Shown here: positions 1 to 5,533 of the stretch, one piece after another
Layout: each line of letters opens with the position of its first letter
Position numbering within the stretch: the first letter of the stretch is position 1
Assembly: GCA_003235465.1 (NCBI GenBank)
Contig: QJWD01000039.1
Span: forward strand, 1 to 7,617
Reading direction: 5' to 3'
Length of the DNA stretch: 7,617 bases
Source of the DNA: Nitrospirota bacterium
Lineage (GTDB): Bacteria; Nitrospinota; Nitrospinia; Nitrospinales; VA-1
Notes under the pieces: generated by a model
What the model saw: only the letters and a program-made list of their open reading frames with translations
Databases searched by the model: none
What the model was told of the DNA's origin: nothing
Position numbers and translations under genes: made by a program

Positions 1-59
1 TCTGAATCTCGTTGGTCAGCAAGGGAATAGGATTTTAGTGCTATCTCATTGGTGATCAT
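1..59 (-). CDS. possible 5' end of an unidentified gene, cut by the window edge
   Basis: On the minus strand an ATG at 59-57 opens a frame that stays open to the left edge. It reads MITNEIALKSYSLADQRDS, 19 residues, which is too short to assign to a family. It would be the next gene after the flippase-like protein, 61 bases after its stop. There is no clear Shine-Dalgarno sequence; the best is a weak GGAA about 4 bases before the ATG. The frame is also open upstream of this ATG, so the start is uncertain. It could equally be chance open sequence. Confidence 0.25.
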   Translation of the reverse strand, partial: MITNEIALKSYSLADQRDS

Positions 60-120
60 TATAGTTCCGGGCGAGCAGCGAAGGGGGAATCGCGAGGCGA
101 CGGGCGACGGCTTTAAAACA

Positions 121-1122
121 TCAATCCTTATGTTCGGCGCGGATGTCGCTCAGTTTGAGGGAGAATCTGGCCGAGGCGATGAGCCAGCCGATAAGGCCGC
201 AGACGATCTCGCGCGCGCGCTTCATCAGGGTGAAGGCGAGGCCGAGGCCCTGGTCGAAGGATAGCACCTGGAATAGCAGGATGGAGCCGCCCTCGTAGAC
301 GCCGAGGCTGCCGGGGATGAAAAACCCCAGGCCTTTCACCAGCATGATGATGGCTTCGATCATGAACGCGTCCATGAGGCTCACCGGCTGCCCGAGCAGG
401 TAGAGCAGGGTCCAGGTTTCCAGGCTGCCCATGGCCCAGCCGGTGTAATGCAGGTAATTGGAGCGCAGGAATTCGTCGTGGTGGTTGCGGTAGAACTGGG
501 TCAGGTGATGGTCGAGCTTGATGATTTTATCGTGCAGCCGTTCGAGGAAGACCAGGTTCCAGCGCTGGCTGAGCGCATGCGACACCCTGCTGAAGACGCC
601 CTTGTGCAAGGTCAAGACGATGGCGTAGGTCACCAGCGCCGCGCCGCACGTCGCGCCGATGAGCGCCGCCGTCGCCAGGGGCGACAGGTCCACCTGCAAA
701 ACGAGCAGGAAGAGGCCGGTGAAGATGAACAGGATCTCGGTGATCACGAGAGCCGCCTTGTCCATGACGATGGTGGCCAGGGCGACCGGCGAGGGGATGT
801 GGTATTTCTTCAGCATCCACAGCCGGGCCACATCGCCGCCGATGTGGGCGGTGGGGGTGAAGTTGTTGATGAATTCGCCGGCGATGCGCATCCAGTACAG
901 GTGGGAGAAGCTCAGGCGGTATTTCGCAAACGGCGGCGGAAAGGTGCACACCCACGCCCAGGTATTGACGTAGTTGGTCAGCAAAAAGGGCAGGAAGATA
1001 AACCCCGCTTTCCAGCCGATGTCGGCGAGGGGCGAAAAGGCGTTCTGCCAGCCAATGGTCTGGTACAGGTAGACGGCGAGCCCGAGGCCGAGGAGGCCGG
1101 TGACGAGGGCGGTCTTTTTCAT
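121..1122 (-). CDS. flippase-like polytopic membrane protein (LPG_synthase_TM / UPF0104 family)
   Basis: This is a 333-residue integral inner-membrane protein. Hydrophobic segments lie roughly at residues 4-20, 38-58, 118-143, 149-172, 225-243, 250-270 and 303-318. Family-type motifs are visible: NNFTPTAHIGGDVAR (residues 86-100) and PGSLGVYEGG (270-279), plus a charged KRARE patch near 301-305. These match the lysylphosphatidylglycerol synthetase transmembrane-domain family (PF03706-like), which includes MprF flippase domains, AglD and hopanoid-associated HpnL-like proteins. Many members are thought to move lipids or polyprenyl-linked sugars, but the substrate cannot be read here. There is no C-terminal aminoacyl-transferase domain, so this is not full MprF. 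The ATG start at 1122 is preceded by GGGAG 10 bases upstream. The gene lies 166 bp after the adaptor gene on the same strand and may be co-transcribed with it. The family call is fairly secure; the function is inference. Confidence 0.8.
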   Translation of the reverse strand: MKKTALVTGLLGLGLAVYLYQTIGWQNAFSPLADIGWKAGFIFLPFLLTNYVNTWAWVCTFPPPFAKYRLSFSHLYWMRIAGEFINNFTPTAHIGGDVARLWMLKKYHIPSPVALATIVMDKAALVITEILFIFTGLFLLVLQVDLSPLATAALIGATCGAALVTYAIVLTLHKGVFSRVSHALSQRWNLVFLERLHDKIIKLDHHLTQFYRNHHDEFLRSNYLHYTGWAMGSLETWTLLYLLGQPVSLMDAFMIEAIIMLVKGLGFFIPGSLGVYEGGSILLFQVLSFDQGLGLAFTLMKRAREIVCGLIGWLIASARFSLKLSDIRAEHKD

Positions 1123-1244
1123 TCAGCCCGTGCTCCCGGTGGGGTTGGTCTCTTCTTCGGCTTGCTGGGTTTCACGGTCGAGTGCGTCTTGCCTTTCACG
1201 GGGTTTCTGGGTGGCCGGGCATTCTACAACAGCTTCGCCCGTTT

Positions 1245-1260
1245 GCCCAACCAATTGGGC
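1245..1260. repeat. short perfect inverted repeat between adaptor and flippase-like genes
   Basis: GCCCAA and TTGGGC are perfect 6-bp arms around a CCAA loop. The repeat sits about 30 bases after the adaptor stop codon, in the transcribed direction of the minus strand. The transcript could form a small hairpin, but no U-run follows it, so it is not a standard intrinsic terminator. It could be an attenuating or stabilising stem within the operon, or chance. Confidence 0.3.
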
Positions 1261-1288
1261 CCTAAGCGAAGGCGGGGGAGGGCGGGCG

Positions 1289-2620
1289 CTAGCGCGAGCG
1301 GATCATCCAGAGGATTTTCCTGAGCGACGAGCCGCCGCCCCGGGCTTTTTTGGCTTCCTCGATGGCTTTTTCCCAGTCGCCGGTGATCACCTTCTGACCT
1401 GGGAGAAGGCCGGAGAGGACTTGCACGTGGATGGGGTTTTCGAGCCCGGTTTCGATGGGCACCTCCACCGCGCCGCCCTCTTCGAGGACCATCGCCACGC
1501 GGCCGTTCTGGCCCTCGCGCACCCCCGCGCGGGAAACGAACACGGCGTCCGCCACGCGGTCGATGATGATGTCGATATTGGCCGACATGATGGGCTTGAG
1601 CCTGGTTTTGCCTTCGCCCTGAATCTCTATTTTAACCTTGAAGATGGTGATGCTGCTCTCCACCAGGCCCTGTGGCGCGATGCGCTCGACGACGCCCGAG
1701 TAGGTGACGCCGGGGTAGGCGTCGGCGGTGATTTCGACCTTCTGGCCCTTTTTAACCTTGCCGATGTCGGTCTCGTCGACGTCGGCGGTGATGTAGAGGG
1801 TGGAAATGTCGGCCAGGGTAGCGAGCGGCGTGCCGCCGGAGACGTTGGAGATGCCCGAGGCGATGATCTGCCCTTCCTCCACCTGCTTCTCCAGGATGAC
1901 GCCGGAGAGCGGCGCGAAGATCTCGGTTTCCTCGAGCCGTTCCAGCGCCTCGTCGAGGGTGATCTGGGTGCGCGCGACTTCCGCCTCGGCGAGGGCGACC
2001 TCGTCTTCCTTGATGGCGATTTCGTGCACCGTGTCCTTGGCCGCCTGGGCGCGCGCCCGGGCCTGGATGAGGTTCTCGGTCTCAACCTTGAACTCGGTTT
2101 CGGCGGCATCCAGGGTTTCGCGCGCCGCGAACTGTTTTTCGAACAAGTCGCGCTGGCGGCGGAGTTTGTCCGCCGCTTCCTTCAGGCTGGCCTCGGCGGA
2201 TTCCACCTCCGAGAGGGCGGTCTGAATGTCGGTGGCGTAGCGGGTTTTCTGCAACAAGAGCGACGATTTCGCCTTGTCGAGCTTCGCCTGGCTGCTCGAG
2301 AGCTCGGCGCGGGCCTTGGCGACGTTGCGCTTTTCGTCCGATTTGTCGAGCTGGATCATCAACTGGCCGCGGCGCACCGGGTCGCCCGCCTGCAGGGGAA
2401 ATTTCAGCACCTCGCCGCTGGCCTTCGATTTGACCTCCACCTTGAATTTCGGCTCCACCACACCCTTGGCGGAGATCTTGAACACGAACTCCCCCTGAAG
2501 GACGTCGGTGGTCTTGAAATCGACCTTGAGCGGCTCCTCGGGCGCTTCCGGCGCGGCAGCCACGAGGTAAAGAACCGCGGCGAAGAGCGCCAGCCCAAGG
2601 GCCCAGATCAGCTTTTTCAT
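1289..2620 (-). CDS. MacA/HlyD-type periplasmic adaptor (membrane fusion) protein
   Basis: This 443-residue adaptor would bridge an inner-membrane transporter and an outer-membrane TolC-type channel. Residues 4-22 form a hydrophobic anchor or uncleaved signal. The first half of a biotinyl-lipoyl-like domain lies near 58-93 (AGDPVRRGQLMIQLD). A long alpha-helical coiled-coil hairpin, rich in Ala, Glu, Lys and Arg, spans about 95-232. The second lipoyl half follows at 233-256 (IFAPLSGVI, then VEEGQII). A beta-barrel lies at about 273-355 and a membrane-proximal domain at about 357-415 (VREGQNGRVAMVLEEGG, then GLLPGQKVITGD). The long hairpin and the AD-I-S-TLYI segment fit MacA-like adaptors of ABC exporters better than short RND adaptors, but this is a judgement. 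Its ATG overlaps the tolC-like stop as ATGA, implying translational coupling. The tail is basic (SLRKILWMIRSR). No cognate pump gene lies in the window. Confidence 0.9.
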   Translation of the reverse strand: MKKLIWALGLALFAAVLYLVAAAPEAPEEPLKVDFKTTDVLQGEFVFKISAKGVVEPKFKVEVKSKASGEVLKFPLQAGDPVRRGQLMIQLDKSDEKRNVAKARAELSSSQAKLDKAKSSLLLQKTRYATDIQTALSEVESAEASLKEAADKLRRQRDLFEKQFAARETLDAAETEFKVETENLIQARARAQAAKDTVHEIAIKEDEVALAEAEVARTQITLDEALERLEETEIFAPLSGVILEKQVEEGQIIASGISNVSGGTPLATLADISTLYITADVDETDIGKVKKGQKVEITADAYPGVTYSGVVERIAPQGLVESSITIFKVKIEIQGEGKTRLKPIMSANIDIIIDRVADAVFVSRAGVREGQNGRVAMVLEEGGAVEVPIETGLENPIHVQVLSGLLPGQKVITGDWEKAIEEAKKARGGGSSLRKILWMIRSR

Positions 2621-4197
2621 GAATCGTTTTTCGGGGCCAGGGTGATATTGTGCTGTTCCAGGGTGGTGGCCATCGCCTGGCGAAGTTTGATGCGCGATTT
2701 GTTGTAGTCGATGATGGCCTTGATCTCCTTGCTCTGTTCCTCGGCCAGGTCTTCCTGGAATTCAAGCACGTTGAAGCTGGTGGAGAGGCCGACCTCGAAT
2801 TTCTTCTCCTCGGCGCTCAACTTTTCCTCGGCCAGCTTGCGCGCCACGCGCGTCGCCTGCACGCGCTTGACGTCGGTCTCGATCTGCCTGTCGGCCTCGC
2901 GCACCTCGACGATGATCTGCTTCTCCAGGTCCTTCATGTCCATCAACAGCTGCGCGGCTTCCAGGCGCGAGGCGGTGAGGCGGCTCTTCGCCGACCGGTT
3001 GCCGATGGGGTAGCTGAGCTGGATGCCGACTTTCCACTGGAAAAACTCGGTGGAGAACATTTCCGACAGGGCCTTGTCGTAGCTGCCATCGAAAGTGGAA
3101 CTGCCCGGCGGATTGGCGTTGCCGGCGATGCCGTTCAGGCCCAGGCTGCCGATCAGGTCCATGGCGGGGAACAACTGGTTCTCGTTGTACTTGATCAGGA
3201 TGCTCTTGTTATCGAGATCCACCTTCTTGGCCAGGTATTCCGGCCGTTTTTCGAGCGCCTCATGGATCGACTCGGCTAGGTTCGGAAGGTTGTCCGGCTC
3301 GAAGGCGGGCGGGTCGAGCGGCACCACCTTTTTCATGCCGTGGGCGCCGCTCAGGTCGATATTGATGATGTTTTTCAGGGTGTCCTCGGTGTCTTCGATC
3401 AGGTTGCCGGCGGAGAGCAATAGCTCCTCGCGCGAGGCCACCTCGGAGAGGGCCTGGAGGATTTCCAGCGGCGCGAGCGTCCCCACTTCGACCTGGGCGC
3501 GCACCCGGGTCTCGAAGTCCTTGGCGCGCCTCAGGGACTTTTCCTTGACCTTGAGGTCCTCGATGCTGAATACCAGGTCCCAGTAGATCGATTCGGCGTC
3601 GCTCACCGTGTCGATGACCTTTTTATTGAAATCGTGCTGGGAGATCTTGAGATCGTTGCTGGCGATGTAGATTTCCCGCTTGTTGTTGTCGATGCCGAAA
3701 TTCTTGAGCAGCGGCTGGGTGAGGTCGAGCTGCAAGTCGGACCGGTACAGGGGGTCGAGGGTCTGCGAGGTGCGGCTGGTGACGTTGCGATTGTTGTTGA
3801 ACGTCAACTCGTAATCGCCGCCGGTCACCACTTTTTGCTTGAAGAACAGGTTCCAGTCGAGGTTTTCGTCACGGGCGCTGTTGGTGGCGGATTGAAAGCT
3901 GATGGCCACCGGCCGGTTTTCCTGATTGAAGGACAACTCGCCGCCCACCGAGGGGTCGAACACCGCCATGCGGTCGAGAATGTCCTGCTCGCGGATCTGC
4001 GAGTCGAATTCCTGCACCTTGATCGAGACGTTGTTCCTGAGCGCCTGCTCAACCACGGTGGCCAGGCTGAGCTCCAGGATCTCGGCGTGGGGTTCGGCGG
4101 CGGGCGGGGGAGCCGCCTCCTCGGCTAACGCCTGCGTCCTTATTGATAATAAAAGCATCGCCAGGGCAATGATCGACAATAGACGGTATCGCGGCAT
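2617..4197 (-). CDS. TolC-family outer-membrane efflux protein
   Basis: From the chosen ATG at 4197 the product is 526 residues, slightly longer than typical TolC. Residues 1-25 form a signal peptide: a basic start (MPRYR), a hydrophobic core and a probable cleavage site after ALA at 23-25. The mature start carries the usual TolC-family opening, LSLATVVEQALRNN (43-56). Long amphipathic helices rich in Glu, Lys and Gln alternate with shorter beta-prone segments in two similar halves, as in OEP repeats (PF02321-like). The frame stays open upstream to a TTG at 4350, but those 51 residues precede the signal peptide and look non-coding. The ATG has GGGAG about 10 bases upstream, so the shorter form is preferred. 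It is the first gene of the left operon, is coupled to the adaptor by a 4-base overlap, and would form the outer-membrane exit duct of a tripartite exporter. Confidence 0.92.
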   Translation of the reverse strand: MPRYRLLSIIALAMLLLSIRTQALAEEAAPPPAAEPHAEILELSLATVVEQALRNNVSIKVQEFDSQIREQDILDRMAVFDPSVGGELSFNQENRPVAISFQSATNSARDENLDWNLFFKQKVVTGGDYELTFNNNRNVTSRTSQTLDPLYRSDLQLDLTQPLLKNFGIDNNKREIYIASNDLKISQHDFNKKVIDTVSDAESIYWDLVFSIEDLKVKEKSLRRAKDFETRVRAQVEVGTLAPLEILQALSEVASREELLLSAGNLIEDTEDTLKNIINIDLSGAHGMKKVVPLDPPAFEPDNLPNLAESIHEALEKRPEYLAKKVDLDNKSILIKYNENQLFPAMDLIGSLGLNGIAGNANPPGSSTFDGSYDKALSEMFSTEFFQWKVGIQLSYPIGNRSAKSRLTASRLEAAQLLMDMKDLEKQIIVEVREADRQIETDVKRVQATRVARKLAEEKLSAEEKKFEVGLSTSFNVLEFQEDLAEEQSKEIKAIIDYNKSRIKLRQAMATTLEQHNITLAPKNDS

Positions 4198-4241
4198 GGT
4201 TTCTTGTCTCCCGGAAAAATGAATATGACGGGTGGGGGCGG

Positions 4242-4341
4242 GCCGCCCTCCCGGAGCCTTCCCGCTGTTTGGGGCGGGGGTCCCCCGTCGATAAAATGGA
4301 TTATTTTTCAAGTCGATACCCCTTTTAGACGGGAGGGCGGC
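4242..4341. repeat. 12-bp perfect inverted repeat enclosing a hairpin-rich segment in the tolC leader
   Basis: GCCGCCCTCCCG at 4242-4253 is the exact reverse complement of CGGGAGGGCGGC at 4330-4341, with 76 bases between. Inside is a second inverted repeat, CGGGGG-T-CCCCCG (4275-4287). A direct repeat GTCGATA at 4287-4293 and 4312-4318 flanks an AT-rich island. GACGGG at 4227-4232 can alternatively pair with CCCGTC at 4284-4289. If transcription starts near 4488, all of this lies in the untranslated leader and ends about 45 bases before the tolC start. It may be a regulatory RNA structure, a palindromic dispersed element, or a remnant of an insertion. Confidence 0.55.
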
Positions 4342-4385
4342 GAAAACCAACCCGCCGGGCCGCCGGCCTACCGCAAGTGAATATG

Positions 4386-4433
4386 GCCACTTTGGGCTGC
4401 ATCGCCTTGGAGGAAGCCCGTCGAAACAGTGGC
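4386..4433 (-). other. nested stem-loop potential in the tolC leader
   Basis: GCCACT (4386-4391) pairs with AGTGGC (4428-4433). Inside, GGGCT (4394-4398) pairs with AGCCC (4415-4419). A competing pairing exists between CTTTGG (4390-4395) and CCAAAG (4438-4443), so two mutually exclusive folds are possible in the predicted leader RNA. No known riboswitch or leader family is recognised. Confidence 0.3.
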
Positions 4434-4448
4434 AGGGCCAAAGAATTC

Positions 4449-4497
4449 AATGGCCCGCGAAAACGATAAAAATCGCCTGCTTTTGGATGCGGCCATT
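4449..4497. promoter_or_regulatory. 7-bp inverted repeat touching the tolC promoter -10
   Basis: AATGGCC (4449-4455) and GGCCATT (4491-4497) are perfect inverted arms, and the match extends by GC/GC if one C is bulged. The right arm overlaps the proposed -10 hexamer of the minus-strand promoter (4495-4500). A smaller CGAT-AAAA-ATCG dyad lies between the arms at 4464-4475. This would suit a repressor or activator site, or a first stem in the leader. No factor is identified. Confidence 0.3.
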
Positions 4498-4522
4498 GTA
4501 ACTTGTTTTAATTTCTTGTTAA
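4495..4522 (-). promoter_or_regulatory. candidate sigma70 promoter for the tolC-adaptor operon
   Basis: On the minus strand, TTAACA (4522-4517) matches the -35 consensus at 5 of 6 bases. A 16-base spacer separates it from TACAAT (4500-4495), also 5 of 6 against TATAAT. Transcription would begin near 4488, leaving roughly 290 nt before the tolC start codon. This is the best promoter match found upstream of that gene. It is a consensus match only and was not tested. Confidence 0.5.
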
Positions 4523-4601
4523 AGTCCTATTTTTCAATAAATTTCAGCAAACGGGCCGGGGCAAAAAAAATGCGCCGGGGTGCGGTTTTTTGTTGAATCT
4601 T

Positions 4602-4618
4602 TTACATTAACAGTGTAA
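4602..4618. promoter_or_regulatory. dyad TTACATTAACAGTGTAA upstream of the MerR-receiver gene
   Basis: The 17-bp element has arms TTACATT/AGTGTAA that pair at 6 of 7 positions plus one G-T. It is followed by a run of seven T (4619-4625). The dyad lies 109 bases before the regulator's ATG. It overlaps possible promoter elements: TTGAAT at 4593-4598, and TGTAAT at 4614-4619, which matches TATAAT at 5 of 6 but with a short 15-base spacer. An operator is the likelier reading. A weak, AT-rich terminator-like hairpin is the alternative. Confidence 0.35.
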
Positions 4619-4727
4619 TTTTTTTATGACAGTGCGATGGACTTTGGTATCGGCCAGTGATTTCAATGCCTTATTTCCGCTATCGAGGAGCGTCGCCATT
4701 TGTTAATTTTTTGTTGAGAATACCATC

Positions 4728-5354
4728 ATGCAACGAGTTACCGCGGCAGACATTCTGAAAGTGGTTCCCATCACGCGCAAGACGCTCTGGCTATGGCAGA
4801 AGAAATACCGTTTCTTTCCCGACCCGGTCAAGGAGGCGCATCCCGGCGGCAAGGGCATCGTCGGTTATTATCCCGCCTGGGTCGAGGAACGCTGCAAGAA
4901 GGTTTACGCGCTGCAGAAGAAGGGCTACACCATCAGCATGATCAAGGAATACCTGGACCGCGAGGAGGAGGAGAAGTCCGTCCGCAAAATCCTGATTGTC
5001 GACGACGAAAAGAAATTCACCCAGTTGCTCAAGAAGTTTTTTGAAAAGAATGGCTTTGTGGCGCAAGTCGCCTACGACGGCCTGGATGCCGGGCTGAAGG
5101 CGGCGCAGTTCATGCCCTCTATCATCATCCTGGATATCGCGTTGCCCGGAATCAACGGCATGGAGGTGTGCCGCAACCTGAAATCCAACCCGCGCACCAG
5201 CAATATCAAGATCATCACCATCTCAGGCGACCTGCGCCATTCGGAAAAGGTGATACTCGATGCCGGCGCCGACATCTATTTCACCAAACCGGTGGATTTC
5301 GACGACCTGTTGCGCGTGTGCGACGAGTTTGTCAGCAACCCGGAGCTGGTTTGA
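4728..5354 (+). CDS. orphan response regulator: N-terminal MerR-like HTH, C-terminal receiver domain
   Basis: This 208-residue protein carries two domains. Residues 3-75 resemble a MerR winged helix-turn-helix: ITRKTLWLWQKKYRFF (15-30) as helix-turn-helix, and GYYPAWVEERCKKVYALQKK (46-65) as the wing and following helix, ending in GYTISMIKEYLD. A charged linker (EEEEKS) leads to a CheY-like receiver at about 86-206. Its acidic pair is D92/D93 (KILIVDDE), the probable phosphoacceptor is D136 (IIILDIALPG), the Thr/Ser position falls in TIS (164-166), and the conserved Lys is K187 (TKPVD). All key phosphorylation residues are therefore present. The order is reversed from typical response regulators, whose receiver is N-terminal. 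No histidine kinase lies in the window. The ATG is chosen because the HTH begins just after it; the only Shine-Dalgarno-like sequence is a weak GAGA about 9 bases upstream. The gene lies divergent to the tolC operon, which it may regulate (inference). Confidence 0.88.
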   Translation: MQRVTAADILKVVPITRKTLWLWQKKYRFFPDPVKEAHPGGKGIVGYYPAWVEERCKKVYALQKKGYTISMIKEYLDREEEEKSVRKILIVDDEKKFTQLLKKFFEKNGFVAQVAYDGLDAGLKAAQFMPSIIILDIALPGINGMEVCRNLKSNPRTSNIKIITISGDLRHSEKVILDAGADIYFTKPVDFDDLLRVCDEFVSNPELV

Positions 5355-5355
5355 C

Positions 5356-5384
5356 TTAAGCCCCAACGGTGAATTAAGCCCCAA
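5356..5384. repeat. 11-bp direct repeat just after the regulator stop
   Basis: TTAAGCCCCAA occurs at 5356-5366 and again, identically, at 5374-5384, with an 18-base period. It begins two bases after the regulator's stop codon (5352-5354). It may be a tandem binding site or part of a small intergenic repeat. Confidence 0.45.
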
Positions 5385-5388
5385 TGCC

Positions 5389-5428
5389 TGGGCGGGGGAG
5401 GGGGTTCTACCTAGCCTGCTCCCGCCCA
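5389..5428. repeat. GC-rich inverted repeat downstream of the regulator
   Basis: TGGGCGGG (5389-5396) and CCCGCCCA (5421-5428) are perfect 8-bp arms, extendable by a G-T and a G-C pair, around a loop of about 20 bases. No T-run follows, so this is not a clean intrinsic terminator. It may still end or protect the regulator transcript, or be a palindromic dispersed repeat. Its left part contains GGCGGGGGAGGG, which also occurs at 1271-1282. Confidence 0.4.
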
Positions 5429-5462
5429 CCGTCCCCCTGGTGTCTCTATATCAAGCTTATCC

Positions 5463-5491
5463 TTGGAGGAATTGCGCTAATATGGTATAAG
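5463..5491 (+). promoter_or_regulatory. candidate extended -10 sigma70 promoter for the transketolase pair
   Basis: TTGGAG (5463-5468) matches the -35 at 4 of 6 bases. A 17-base spacer separates it from TATAAG (5486-5491), 5 of 6 at the -10. TG at 5483-5484 gives the extended -10 pattern TGnTATAAG. Transcription would begin near 5498, about 35 bases before the transketolase ATG. This suggests the transketolase genes form their own transcription unit. Confidence 0.55.
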
Positions 5492-5533
5492 CGTACTCGT
5501 TCCACTTCCATTTTGCTCCAAGGCCTTGATTTT

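Larger units (their letters stand above)
4198..4727. other. divergent intergenic regulatory region, 530 bp, no gene
   Basis: No credible coding sequence was found on either strand. The region separates the minus-strand tolC operon from the plus-strand MerR-receiver regulator. The tolC-proximal part (about 4230-4440) is GC-rich and full of inverted repeats. The regulator-proximal part (about 4500-4720) is much more AT-rich, with T-runs and TTGTTRA-type motifs. The individual elements are listed separately. Confidence 0.7.

Noticed and set aside
448..1323. Plus-strand open frame opposite the flippase-like gene
   Set aside because: It lies antisense to a convincing membrane-protein gene and has a low-complexity, charged composition typical of GC-rich shadow frames.
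1100..2707. Long plus-strand open frame (about 535 codons) opposite the adaptor gene
   Set aside because: It mirrors the codon structure of the real minus-strand gene, which has clear adaptor domains. Its own product is Gly/Asp/Leu-rich with no recognisable domain.
4198..4350. N-terminal extension of the TolC-like protein to a TTG at 4350
   Set aside because: The 51 extra residues precede a normal signal peptide, lie in repeat-rich leader DNA, and use a rarer start codon. The ATG at 4197 has a plausible ribosome site.
5389..5445. Intrinsic terminator for the regulator gene
   Set aside because: A good GC-rich stem exists, but C-rich sequence follows it instead of a T-run. It is listed only as an inverted repeat.
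5384..5533. Upstream in-frame ATG for the transketolase N-terminal subunit
   Set aside because: The added 50 residues cross an inverted repeat and the best promoter match and do not resemble the family.
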